In this document: in pieces, positions 46,700 to 58,241 of the stretch | Layout of the letters: every line of letters starts with the position of its first letter | Numbering within the stretch: the stretch's first letter is position 1 | DNA from: Pinus tabuliformis | Taxonomy: Eukaryota; Streptophyta; Pinopsida; Pinales; Pinaceae | Assembly: GCA_031772625.1 (NCBI GenBank) | Contig: CM062813.1 | Location: 765,142,720-765,206,719 of the forward strand | Length of the DNA: 64,000 bases | Direction of reading: 5' to 3' | The notes under the pieces: generated by a model | Told to the model about the DNA's origin: nothing | Database searches by the model: none | Seen by the model: only the letters and a program-made list of their open reading frames with translations | Position numbers and translations under genes: made by a program

Positions 46700-47288
46700 A
46701 GAAAGAAGAGCACCTAAATTCAAAAACAAATCTGATTATAGAAAAGACACTTTTCAAAATCAAATAAAAGACCATCCTAAGAAAACAAAAATTGCAAGGT
46801 ATAGAATAATGCAGCAGAAACTCAATCAAAGTGTTTTCTTGTTTATGTTCTTTCTAGCTCTTCTGCAGATTCATTTGATAGTTGGTTAGTTGATAGTGGT
46901 GCTTCCAAACATTTTACTGGTTACAAAAAAACACTCTCTAATCTAGTTGAGAGGAAGACTACTCACCAAGTTAAAGGTAATTGTTCAATTTTAGTTCAGT
47001 TAGATGATGGAAAATCTATTTTTCTACAAGAAGTTTTGTATGTACCTCGTTTGAAAAAGAATCTTGTATCCATATCTGCTCTAGAAGATAAAGGAATAAA
47101 AATTGTTTTTATTAATGGAAAAGTTCTAACTTGGCCTTTGAACTCAAGTATGAGAGAAGCCTTCACTCTTGGATCAAAATGTGAACGGATTTGCAACGTC
47201 AATGGTAAGCTCATTCATGCACTGGTCCATTATACTGATCTTCAATGTGAGCTCTGGCACAGAAGATTTGCTCACCTACACTACAAAG
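46700..47288 (+). pseudogene. Cop-C protease and GAG-pre-integrase start
   Basis: SWLVDSGASKHFTGYKKTLS carries the D-S-G-A-S protease motif near 46881-46940. It continues with EVLYVPRLKKNLVSISALED (47028-47087) and LWHRRFAHLHYK, where the hAT-like element cuts in. One or two frame breaks lie around 46960. Confidence 0.85.
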
Positions 47289-47406
47289 CTAAGTCACCTG
47301 ACACGAGGATTTGGGACACGTAGGATTCGAGATTCGTGGTGTTGGATTCGGACACGCTGACCCCCCGGAACAGGACACATTAGGACACGTTATATATTAT
47401 TTTTAT

Positions 47407-47407
47407 T

Positions 47408-47452
<45 letters not shown>
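47407..47452. repeat. Poly-A and (TA)n microsatellite
   Basis: A run of A followed by about 14 TA units inside the hAT-like element. No further meaning is apparent. Confidence 0.95.
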
Positions 47453-47456
<4 letters not shown>

Positions 47457-48089
47457 GTTAGATATTATCATATTTCTTACACAAATTTTAATTAATGATA
47501 CAAATTTATTGATTTCAAACATAGATCTTCATCTATAGCTATTAGCATGCATAGTACATACAAAATTCAAATACATGTCAATCTATTATCTATTTCTTAT
47601 GCTTGGCCCTCTTGCCACCACAAGAAATGTCTAATTTTTTAGTCTTGTTGGAAAATCAGGATCTTTGTCATTAATATCACCCTCTAAGCATTAATATCCA
47701 GAGGTATCTTTGTCATTACCTCTGTATTTGTATAGGGATCTTTGTCATTAATATCACCCTTTAAGCATTAACATAAGATAGAACAAGCATAACATGTCAA
47801 GTCAAGATTTTGTTTGAGTGATGCGTACATTTTTAGGAGGGTCATGATACAGGAGTTCGACAACCAATGTCACTAACATCAAGGTACATAGAGGGATTGG
47901 TGCTCTTGATTAAATACAAGTTCTATATCCTAATACATGACAAAATTCAATGGAAACATTGCAATCCCCCAATCCTAAAATCCTGAAAAACTGATAAGTC
48001 TGTTGGATTTTGAATGAAATCTAAAATTCTACTTTCTCCATATGAAATTCAATGAGGCCGGAACCACTCTCAAACTTCTTGAGTCATTT

Positions 48090-48177
48090 CATGGTAATGT
48101 TAAAAATTTAAGTAAAAGGATGAAAATGAAGATTAAGGAGAATGTCACTTTTACTTTAAGAATTTAACATTACCATG
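48090..48177. repeat. Inverted repeat (28-bp arms) inside the hAT-like element
   Basis: CATGGTAATGTTAAAAATTT... (48090-48117) pairs with ...AATTTAACATTACCATG (48149-48177), with two or three mismatches and a 31-base loop. It would fold into a stable hairpin. Confidence 0.88.
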
Positions 48178-48365
48178 AACAGGACACGTTTCCCAAAATC
48201 GCGACACACTTTTGAAAATCGTGACACGACCTTGGATTCGACGTGTTGGAAAAAGACACGACGTGTCATATGATTTGGACACGAATCCGGACCGAATCGT
48301 GTCGGATTCGCTGGATTCGGAATTCGTAGGGGGTTTAAGACAAATCCAGTGACTTAGCTACAAAG

Positions 48366-49300
48366 TCTTAATTCATGTAAGGAAAATGGTTTCTGGAATG
48401 CCTGAGACCAGAATGGATCTTGAAGGAGTTTGCCCAGGATGTGCAAGTGGAAAGCATATAAAGAGACCATTCCCTTCAAGCAGAACAAAAACTAGTCAGA
48501 TACTTTAGCTCATACATTCAGATTTATGTAGATCTATGCCTGTTACTTCTCTTGGTGGCTACTTATATTTCATGATTGTTGTTGATGATTTTTTAAACAA
48601 GACATGGATATTCTTTTTGATAAAGAAAGGGGAAGCATTTGACATGTTCAAAGATTTCAAGGCTCTGATTGAAAATCAAACTGGAAAGTTGATCAAAGCT
48701 TTCAGATCTAATAGTGGGGGAGAGTTCACCTTCAATGATTTTAATGATCTTTGCAAAAATGTCAAAATAAAGAAAGAAATCATTCTGTCGTACAATCCAC
48801 AACAAAATGGTGTGGCTAAAAGGAAGAATAGAACCATTATGGAAGCAATCAGAGCCATGTTGCATGATCAAAAGCTACCAAAGCTTCTGTGCGGAGAAAC
48901 TGCAAATATTGTTGTTTATGTGCAAAACAGAGCTCCTCATCAGGCTTTAAACAATAAGATTCTTGAAGAAGTCCTCACTGGTAAAAGGCTTGAGGTGAGT
49001 CATTTGAGAATCTTTGGTTGTCCTGTATACTTCCATGTGCTAAAAGAGAAAAGGAACACACTGGAAGCTTCAGGTAAAGAAAGGTACATTTGTTAGTTAT
49101 TGTGATAATTCAAAAGCTTATAGAATTTATGTAGTTGGTCAAATAACTATAGAGTTTAGCAGAGACATAACATTTGATGAAGATTAAGCTCTTAAGCAAG
49201 AGACTCTCCTCCTCCTGCCATTGCTGAAAGACAAGTTGTTAATGAAAAAGAGGTTGTATATGAGTCTGAACCACAACTTGAGAACGAGCTTGTTGATAAT
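48366..49300 (+). pseudogene. Cop-C integrase (after the DNA transposon)
   Basis: Zinc region second half CPGCASGKHIKRPFPSS, then the rve core: HSDLCRSMPVTSLGGY keeps the first Asp. FRSNSGGEF has Asn for the second Asp, and QNGVAKRKNRTI has Lys for the Glu. IFGCPVYFHVLKEKRNTLEA follows, then stops at 49094 and beyond. Inactive by substitution as well as truncation. Confidence 0.9.
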
Positions 49301-50183
49301 ACAATGAGTTCCATGGATCCTCTAGATTCTCCACCACATGATCCTCCTACCAGAAAGAGACCACTATGGTTGCGATATACCTTGGAGGATGTTGAACAAC
49401 ATGCTGCCCCAAGAGGAACGTTCAGAGAAAGTAAGAAGCCAAGTAGGTTTCAAGGGTATGTTGTTGCCATGATGACATCACTGAAGAATACAAGTCCATC
49501 ATCTAGAATAATGTCTGGGAAATGGTTCCTAGACCACAAGGTAAATCTGTTGTCACTTCCAAATGGTTGTTTAAGATTAAACATGGTGCAGTTGGTAGTA
49601 TTGAAAAATATAAAGCTAGATTTGTAACTATAGGCTTCTCTCAGAAAGAGAGAATAGATTACGATAATATTTTTGCACCTATAGTTCAATATACTACTAT
49701 TTGATTTGTTGTTGCCTTAGCTACTAGCCAGGGATGGAATTTTCACCAAATAGATGTGAAAATTGCTTTCTTGAATGGCTTCTTCAAGGAAAAGGTATTT
49801 GTGGAACAACCACAAGGCCTTGGAGTGTGTGACAAGGAAACTCATGTATGCAGACTGAAGAAAACCTTATATGGGTTGAAGCAAGCTCCAAGACCTTGGT
49901 ATGCTCGCATTAATAGCTATCTGATAAAGCTTGGTTTCACAAGAAGCAGTGCAAACCCAAACCTCTATTTCAATACAGTCTAAAGTATACCTTTTGGTTT
50001 TGGTATTGTATGTTCATAATTTATTCTTGAGAAAAGGAGAACCTCTTATCGTCCAATGTAAGAGGGAGTTAACTTCTGAATTTGAAATGAAAGACCTTGG
50101 TTTGATGCACTACTTTCTAGGTCCAGAGGCTTGGCAAAGACCTGGTGAAATTTATCTTTCTCAAGGAAAATAGGTTGTTAAGC
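49300..50183 (+). pseudogene. Cop-C reverse transcriptase, truncated
   Basis: Linker PTRKRPLWLRYTLEDVEQHA, then a frame change, SKWLFKIKHGAVGSIEKYKA, HQIDVKIAFLNGFFKEKVFV and LYGLKQAPRPWYARINSYL. The catalytic loop reads YVHN instead of YVDD at about 50009-50020. Copia identity ends at SQGK (50183). Stops at 49702 and 49981. Confidence 0.9.
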
Positions 50184-52138
50184 TTGTTACCGCTCAAAAT
50201 AGCAGGGGACCTAAAGGGAGTCCCTAAAGGGCAAATGCTAGGCCAAGGGCAACAAATGGAGACTTAGACCATTGTCACCTTAGCTAAGGCTCCTTTCTAT
50301 TTATGGACTTTCACCGATGGGACGAGACCCGATATATTATGGAGTCACTGATGAAGGATAAGTCAATGATATGATGTGGAGTGACCCAAACAATCCATTT
50401 CCCAGAAAAGTTAGAAGGATAAGGCTTGCTTGCTTTCTAAGCAAAGTATAATGTCTTCTAGGGAAAGGAAAGGAGGATTCAAGGGTCAGGTTTATGGGAT
50501 ATGACTTATGAAGGAACTTCCCAATCCCTAAAATCCTTATTGTAATAAGTTTCCCGAACGGTTCTTGAAGAATTGTCTTTCAAAGGAACGGGACCACACA
50601 GGACCAAATGGACCCAGTCTAGGGTAGGAGGAGAGAATATGGAAACCAATGATATTCTTACCCTAGCCAAGGTGGGGCAAGGATCAAAGAAAGAATTTTC
50701 ACTTGGAGGTGTTGATTTGATCCTCTAAGGTACTAGCCTTAGGAATGTTAACGCAAAGTTTGATCTTGAAGCTAGGGCTAGGCTTTTCTCCCAACTCCAC
50801 CGTCGGAATGGTTTCAAAACTGGAGGAGACCTTGAGTAAACACCAGCGCAGGAGAGCCTAGGAGATCGAACTTTTTGGAGGGCTAGCTTGTCAGGAAATT
50901 GATATCCTAGGTGCCCCAACTTGGCTAGACCTGGAAGAAGGTGAGAGAATGTGATTTTTGGTGACCACCCTTTGGTAGATCAGTTCCTTAGTCTTGAGGA
51001 GAATGGAGTCTATGATGAATATGAGTAGGATTTCTTGATTCTCGATAAAGCAGGCCTCAAGACCACTTCGCTAGCCTTCTAGGTCAAGGAGAAGCAATCT
51101 TCCAGCTTTTATACTTCGATGTGCAAAGAAGATGGCTTATCAAGGTCAAATTCTTTGATAGAATTACCCCTAAGAGATTCATATTACATGGCCCATAAAT
51201 TGAGAGATTCTATAATAGAGACAAAATTCCACAATCTTAAGCAATAAATGCATGCAACAATTAGCCCTAAAAATAGTGAAAATCCAAATCCAATGTATAT
51301 GACAACGTAAAACAGGAATAACATTAAAAGCATGTACTTACATGTAACAGAGTATATCCAACCATCCACAATTGACAAAAGAGAAGCTCCAAAATAAGAT
51401 AGACCAACATCTACACATCAAAAGTCATCCATAAAGCACTAAATCATCCTCTAGAAAAAGTGCGAAATTCTCAAGAGAGAGAATAGATCCAATCCAAAGT
51501 GATGATGCGAAATGAGTTCGAATTAGCCTCCTTGGCCTACATAAGCCCCAAAAATAAAATAATGTTTTAATAATTCAACTTTTGGTGACAAGCCCACCAA
51601 ACTAGCTCATAAATGAAAAAGTAAGCCTCTCAAGAAGTCAAATAATAATCTATGCATGTCATAGGGCCCTCTAAAAGGCCTAATGAGGTCCATGGGTGCC
51701 ATAATGAAGAATACGACCCTCAAAAGTATTGGACAAGGGGTTGGCACCTTGTAATAACCTGTGGTGCTCCAAATGACATGTGGGGGCACACAAGTGTCCT
51801 CATGGGTCTCCAAACAAATCGAAAATGCCTGTAGATTGCCTGCAAGGGCTAGGATGATGGTGTAGGTGATGCCACATCATTGTGCAAGTCTTGGATCCTT
51901 TGCCAAGTGTACTGTGTAAATCTAGGGCCAGTTGGGCATGATGGATCAAGTGCATCTTCCTTGTCCAGTAAACAAACCACGAGCATTCTTCGAATGGTTG
52001 TGGGGATCCATGGAGTGTTGTCTGTTGTTGTGGAGGCCCATGGCTCTCAATGCACACCCTACAATTTCCAATGTAGCCCTCGGAAGGATTAGGACCCCGT
52101 ATAGAGAGACAAAACCCAAAATGGAGACCATCTGCAAC
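50184..52138. other. Unassigned DNA between Cop-C and Gyp-C
   Basis: No domain motif in either strand. The minus-strand frame at 50725-50919 has no recognisable family. The sequence is the target into which Gyp-C inserted, and continues at 62097 beyond it. Confidence 0.4.
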
Positions 52139-52733
52139 TGTAAGAACTATGAATAATTTAAAAAACTATTCCCTACAAACAGAGTATGAAATAACAGAAT
52201 ATTACAGTCTGCTTCTAGAATTACACATCATAAAATTACTAAATTTTATAAATTTAATTGACAGAACCAATGAAAGTACTTGCCTGAAATCCTACGGTCG
52301 ATGATGCCTCAAACTACTCCTGCTTTGGTTACCAAAAGACCGAAACCACCTAGCCAAACTGAGCAGAGCCTCGCTACTCAGTCCAATAAACTTCTCAGTT
52401 GAAGCAGACTGTTCCCCCGTGCCCAGAAACCTCAGAACAAGGCCCAACTCTTCCTGCTGATAAACAAACTCTGTGTATCAGTTCTTTTTCCTATTTTTCC
52501 TCCCTTGCCTCCAACCGTCCTTTCCTTCTTATAAGTTTTCATTTACCGACATCCTCCATCGCCGTGTTCAAACTATGATACGTGTTGATTTTTATAAACA
52601 AAATCTGATTTTAATTTATTTGAATAAATTAATTTAAAATAAAGTTTATTTATTTATTTTAATGATTTAATTTTAATTTAATTAATTTTATTTGATTTCA
52701 TAAACTTTAATTTACTATAAGTGGTTCATTACA
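52139..52733 (-). repeat. Gyp-C 3' LTR
   Basis: 595 bases. Adjacent on the element side (52734-52746) is the purine-rich tract GGAGGGATGTA (minus strand). It lacks a 15-base segment (GCAGAGACAGTAAAT-like) present in the partner LTR. Confidence 0.95.
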
Positions 52734-52746
52734 TACATCCCTCCGT

Positions 52747-53690
52747 CTAAAAACTTCGTCCCGAAGTTAGGGTTTATAAAATATATTATTGATTATTATG
52801 AGTATATAGGTCTTTATATTATAAAATTGAATTTGTTTTCTTTAATATTTTTAATATTTTACAACTATAATATTCATGTTCTGCCTCAGTTGATTTTCAG
52901 CTATTCTATAATCATCCTATCCTTCCTAATCTCTTCCACTCCCATCCTATCCGTCTTCTATTGGAGTATGCCATGGCGTCAGTTATATTGACCTAACCAT
53001 TCATAAACTCCAAGGATGACAGCGTTGGCTATACCGAACTGATCCCTAGTAGGCATCCGGCAGTCATCATCACACGTCTAGGGGAGTGTGACTCGCACAG
53101 TCCTCCCATGACTCCAGGGTTTAGAGGATAAACAGTGGGCAACACCTCCACCCCTCCCGGTAGAATTAGGGTTATTACCCTATCATGGAATCTCTTTCAG
53201 CCTTAATTGTTCTGAAATTTATGTCATCACGTGGTCATTTTGGTAACGAATATTATCTGCAATCATAAACACTTGTCCATGCATTTATAAAATGTGCATT
53301 AATATATTCAAAAACACATAGCTTATGTATATTTCATACATGTCATCTAAAGTATAACATACTTTGCCATAATCTATTCATGTCAATAGTTTTCATATCA
53401 AAATGTAATCATTCTTTGATTTTTATCTCATCAATTATATTGATATGCATAAATAAAACAAAATTATAATATCTTAATTCTCATCAAAAGCAAAATTACT
53501 CAAATATTTAAACTTTACTTTGATAACTATAACTTAGTAAGACCAATAACATATTCCGTTTTGGTATCCATGTACTAGCGAAATTAAACAGATATTATGT
53601 CATAAAAGTTTATGTTTATATGTGGTCATTCAAAAATGGTTCTGAGTCTCTGATTTCCAGTAAAGTAAATATATACAAAACATAGTTTAA
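52747..53690 (-). other. Gyp-C 3' untranslated region
   Basis: AT-rich, non-coding. A small perfect hairpin AACTTCG-TCC-CGAAGTT lies at 52752-52768 beside the PPT. Nothing else recognised. Confidence 0.6.
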
Positions 53691-53870
53691 AGTTCTTCAA
53701 AATTGAGACAGATTGGGGTATTTTTGACATATGTTCTCTGTATCTTCCCAAGTAGCCGATCCAGAACTATACATGTCCCACTGGACCTTATCTTGGTCTA
53801 CCAGACGATTCCTGAGCTATCGAACTCTATGTTCCAGTATACATAATGGTTCGACCAATATGATTCCTTC
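53691..53870 (-). pseudogene. Gyp-C chromodomain
   Basis: After the integrase frame ends at a stop (53817-53819), the same frame continues LRNRLVDQDKVQWDMYSSG and SATWEDTENICQKYPNL. The VQW...ATWED pattern is the chromodomain signature of chromoviruses, which tether integrase to heterochromatin. A stop separates it from integrase. Confidence 0.85.
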
Positions 53871-55130
53871 GTCCGATACCTGCAGTTCCTTCCATTGAAG
53901 GTTATGAGATTGATCAGCGAAATAATGTCTTAATACAAATACATGATATACATTATGAACTTTATGCAAGTGAGGTGGCAGTGCAAGATGATAGGCGACA
54001 GGTCCAACTCTTTCCATGACTTTAAATAGTCCAATAAATCGGGGTGACAACTTTGTCCCTTTCCCGAATCGAATAGTGTTTTTATTCGGTTTGATGTGGA
54101 TGAAAACCTGATCCCCTACTTCATACTTCCTATCAGTTCTGTGAGAATCAGCATAACTCTTTTGTCTATCTTGTGCTTCTTTTAATCGTTGTCTAATTTG
54201 TTTTACCTGCTCCTCCATTTCTTGGATTAATTCTGGTCCTACTATCACCCGATCTTCTAATCTGTCCCAACTTAATAGTGTTCTGCAAGGTCTACCATAT
54301 AATGCTTCAAATAGAGGCATTCCAATTGAGCTGTGGTAACTGTTATTATATGCAAATTCGACTAAGGGTAAGTACTTTTCCCAGTGTGATTGCCGATCCA
54401 TAACATACATCCTCAACATATTTTCAAGTACTTGATTTACCCTTTCTACTTTCCCATCAGTTTCAGGATGATAAGCCGTGCTCAAATTTAGCTGAGTTCC
54501 TAACGCTGACTGCATGCAAGTCCAAAATCTTGAAGTGAATTGTGAATCTCTATCTGATATAATCTTCTTAGGTACTTCATGAAATCTGATAATTTCATTT
54601 ACGAATACTCGAGCTACGTCAAAAACTTTATAAGTATCTCTTACGGGAATGAAATGGGCATTTTTTGTTAATTTATCCACTACTACCAAAATGGCATTGT
54701 GTCTTTGAGAAATAAGAGGTAGCCCAGTGATAAAATCCATAGAAATAATCTCTCATTTGGTCCTAGGAATGTCGTGAGTTTGTAAAAGACCCGCTGGATG
54801 ACAATGATCTGCTTTTACTTGTTGACATTTCAAACATCTTGCAACGAATTGAACAATATCACGTTTCATACCCGATCAGAAAAAGAGTTTCTTGGTATCT
54901 GCATACATTTTCTTTACTCCAGGATGTGCACAATACACTGCTCTATGGGCTTCCTTAAGAATAGTGTCTCGAAGATTCCTATTATCAGGAATATACATCC
55001 TTCCATGGAATCGTAAGATTCCATCATCTTCTCGTTCATATCCTTCAAACCTAGATTCTTTTGGCTTTTTACTCTCAAGACTAGATCTCACCTTTAAATA
55101 CCAACTTTTATGAGATATTCTAGTACTCAT
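53817..55130 (-). pseudogene. Gyp-C integrase
   Basis: HHCC region: ILKEAHRAVYCAHPGVKKMY (with Cys at a normally Ser/Gly site), CLKCQQVKADHCHPAGLL. A stop lies at 54753 just before the 307-codon open frame. Core: SMDFITGLP, KKIISDRDSQFTSRF and YHPETDGKVERVNQ keep the D, D and E catalytic residues. The C-terminal part has the GPELIQEMEEQVKQIRQRLK and KLSPRFIGLFKVMERVG (GPF/Y-type) segments. The best-preserved enzyme in the window, with stops at 55040-54880 and 54753. Confidence 0.93.
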
Positions 55131-55159
55131 TGCCTTAAGTCTACTTTTATAGGTATGAG

Positions 55160-55715
55160 AGAAAATATCTATGGTCTTCTACTTAAAGCATCTGCTACTA
55201 CATTTTCTTTTCCCTTAATATATGATATTCCAAAGTCATATTCACTTAGGAATTCACTCCATCGTCTTTGTCTAGCATTTAAGTCTCTTTAGGTGAACAA
55301 ATATTGTAGACTTTGATGGTCGCTTTTAAGTGTAAAACTTCATCCCACTAAATAATGTCTCCAGATCTTTAAAGCTAGTACTACAACGACTAACTCTAAA
55401 TCATGAGTAGCATAGAGTTCTTCATGAGACTTTAACTTTCTTGAGACATACGCTATTACTCCTCTATCCTGCATCAATACTGCACCTAGCCCTTGTTTGG
55501 ATGCATCAGTACATACTGTAAAATCTTTGTCCATATCAGGGACTCTTAAGATTGATGCACTGGTCAGTAGTATTTTGAGTTCAGAGAATGCTTTATTACA
55601 TTCCTCAGTCCATTCATACTTAACACCATTACGCTGAAGGGTTGTAATCGTTTTTGCAATTTTGGAGAATCCCTCCACAAATCTTCGGTAGTAACAGGCT
55701 CAACCCATAAAGCTT
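55160..55715 (-). pseudogene. Gyp-C RNase H
   Basis: Tether [15 protein letters not shown], then [39 protein letters not shown] (first catalytic Asp), [19 protein letters not shown] (Glu), and after a stop SDHQSLQYLF and [10 protein letters not shown] (55180-55250). Degrades the RNA strand of the hybrid during reverse transcription. Two or three stops. Confidence 0.92.
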
Positions 55716-56345
55716 CATACTTCATGTGCGTTTTTCAGTATTGGCCATTCCATGATTGCTTTTAACTTCTCAGGGTCTACTGAAATCCCTTCACCTGATA
55801 TGATATGACCTAAGTAATGAATCTTTTCCTGAAAGAACGAACACTTGGATAATTTTCCATACAACTGATGTTTTCTAAGGCAGAACAATACTATCCGTAA
55901 ATGATCTTCATGCTCTTTCTTATTCTTGGAATAGATGAGTATATCATCTAAAAAGACTTGTACAAATTGATCAAGATATTTGCATAAAACACTGTTCATA
56001 AGATTCATGAATACTGTTGGTGCATTTGTTAATCCAAATGGTACCACAGTAAATTCATAATGTCCAAAACGTGTTCAGAATGCAGTCTTAGAAATATCGC
56101 TTTCAGAAATCCTTAGCTGATGATAGCCTGATCGAAGATCAATTTTTGAAAAGACAGCAACTCCTTTCATTTGATCGAAAAGATCATCAATTCAAGGCAT
56201 AAGATATCGATTCTTTACTGTAGCTCGATTCAAGTCTCGATAATCTATGCATAATCTTAAGGATCCATCTTTCTTCTTGACAAAAATTACAGGAGCACCC
56301 CAAGGTGATATACTGGGTCAAATATGTCCTATATCCAATAATTCC
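55715..56345 (-). pseudogene. Gyp-C reverse transcriptase
   Basis: [67 protein letters not shown] and the catalytic loop VFLDDILIYSKN (FLDD, an accepted gypsy variant). Stops occur in the first half (for example after GHI and after FDYEF-type segments), and the second half from 56047 to 55718 is open. Confidence 0.93.
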
Positions 56346-56346
56346 T

Positions 56347-57170
56347 TCAATTGAATTTGCAATTCTTGAAGTGTTCTAGAGCTGTCATTCTATATGGTGT
56401 TTTAGAAATTGGTTGAGTACTAGGTTTCAATTCTATTGTGAGATCTAGCTCTCTTTTAGGGGGTAATCCTGGTAGTTCCTTTGGAAATACACCCGGAAAT
56501 TCGGCTAACACCGGATATTGTTCTAAGGATGGTCCTTTTTCTTTACTTACATCCTGAATTACATATGCCTGACAACATTTTCTTAAACAACGCTTCATTT
56601 TCATTGCTGATATGTAGCGTAGATATACTTTTCTCTTGATTCCTTGAATTTGGATCGCTTCTCTTTCATCATTTATACCTAGAATTCTTCTCCCATAACA
56701 GTCTACCCAAGCTTGATGAGCTTCTAGCCAATCCATACCTATGACAAGATCATAAGTTCCGAAGGCTATGACATAAGTTTTTAATTTAGTTGAACAGACC
56801 CCTAGGTCAATGTTGCATGGATCCACACTTAAGTCTACGGATTGGAGGGCTCCTGAGGCCATTTCTACCTGTCTAAAATCATTTTGTCTGCGCGCTGCCA
56901 ACCCACATTTGTTTAATGCATATGACGAAATGAAACTATCTATGGCACCAGTATCAAATAAGATTTTCAGTTTTATACCATTAATAATACCTGAAGATTC
57001 CACTACAGTGGATTGATGTGCTGCTTGATCATTGTTGACTAATGCATGAATTCTATGATTGCCTTGGTTATTTGATATTGGTTCCTTTCCAGTCCTATGC
57101 AATATACTTGATGAAGCTTCCGGACAATCACGTTGAAAATGCGGTCCTCCACATCCCTAACAATTAACCT
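56347..57170 (-). pseudogene. Gyp-C zinc knuckle and aspartic protease
   Basis: Zinc knuckle CxGCGGPHFQRDC at 57118-57160 with an in-frame TAG replacing the second residue. The protease follows in a 251-codon open frame: KILFDTGAIDSFISSYAL (active-site DTGA) and DLVIGMDWLEAHQAWVDC (the conserved GMDWL strand). It ends in the link to RT (LPGLPPKRELDLTIELKPST). Confidence 0.92.
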
Positions 57171-58241
57171 GTGTTGGTCCTCTTGAATCAGGACGTGAAT
57201 TTCTAGATAAAGAGCTTTGTCCTCTCATGTTGCTTTCTCTCGACTTTCTTCCTCTATTAGCAGTTCCACGAGATTTCCATGCACTGGGGTTTGATGATTC
57301 AACGGCTATAGTATTAACTACCATGGGAGCTCTTGTTCCTACATTTCTTGGGATAAATTTATTACCATAAGGTGGCCTTGAGCTACTCCCCTGAAGAAAT
57401 TTCGAGGAATCTTTCCTGGAAATCCTGATTGTAAAGGTTTTGCTGGCCCTACATCCTTTTTGATTCGTAGATGTTCTTATGCATAATGGCCACATTCTAC
57501 CACCTCAGCTACTGATGATGGTTTCCACATGCTTACCAAGGCCCTGATGCAAGGATTTAACCCAAATATGAAGCGTTTAGCCTGACGTTCATCAGAATCT
57601 AAGTAGTGAATGTATTTTACAAGCTCCATAAACCTTATCTCGTATTCCTCCACTGTTTTATTACCTTGAACTAATGTATGAAAGGTTGCGGCTTATTGTT
57701 GTTGAAAATATGGAGGTAAATACTTTGCGCGGAATCTTTCCTTGAACAATTCCCAAGGGACATTATCCGTGGTGAGGTGTAGTTGTTTTTCCAGATTTCC
57801 CCACCAAATCAAAGCACTCTCCTTTAATTGAAATACAACAACTTTTGTTTTTGCAAAAGAAGAATATTCTCTTAATTTAAAACATCTGTTCATTCCTTCT
57901 AACCATGCCTTGGCACGTTCTTCTGCTTGACCTCCTGAAAATTCTGGGAGTTTAATTTTCTGAAGCTCCCTAGAAATATCTTCCTTTGATCTTTTATACT
58001 CAAATTCTTTGGTTCCGCTGAATTGGTTGCTAAGGGTTGCAGTTCTTCTTTGGTCTTAGCCATGGTTGACCCTTTTAATGTTTCCAATAAGGCTTCCAAG
58101 GAGTTCATTATCACAGTCAATTCTGGTGCTGAAGCAATCGGTATTGATGGTGGTCTCGATGGAGGCGATGATGATGATGGTGGCGATGGAGATGGTGATG
58201 ACGACGGTAATGGCATTAATGATGGTGATGCTGCCCGATCA
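57171..58241 (-). pseudogene. Gyp-C gag
   Basis: Pro/Ser-rich N-terminus (SSPSPSPPSSSSPPSRPPSI) near 58120-58216. The capsid motif is FQLKESALIWWGNLEKQLHL, WELFKERFRAKYLPPYFQQQ, EEYEIRFMELVKYI and RFIFGLNPCIRALV, spread over at least three frames at 57480-57930. The Arg/Lys-rich C-terminal tail at 57180-57490 leads to the zinc knuckle. Broken by about four stops or frameshifts. Confidence 0.9.

Larger units (their letters stand above)
47289..48357. mobile_element. hAT-like non-autonomous DNA transposon
   Basis: 1,069 bases flanked by the perfect 8-bp duplication CTACAAAG (47281-47288 and 48358-48365). Terminal inverted repeat of 9 bases, CTAAGTCAC...GTGACTTAG. Both ends carry clusters of GACACG and GGATTCG words, like the subterminal transposase-binding repeats of hAT elements. 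No transposase ORF. An 8-bp target duplication fits hAT; a Mutator-like origin is possible, as those usually give 9. Removing it restores the copia reading LHYKVL...VRKMVSGMP. Confidence 0.87.
45967..50183 (+). mobile_element. Cop-C: Ty1/copia internal region, 3'-truncated
   Basis: Gag, protease, integrase and most of RT are present in copia order. Sequence identity to copia stops near 50183, right after SQGK in RT. RNase H and the 3' LTR are missing. The integrase zinc region is split by the hAT-like element 47289-48357. It is a relative of Cop-B (same gag and pol landmarks) with a different LTR. Confidence 0.9.
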
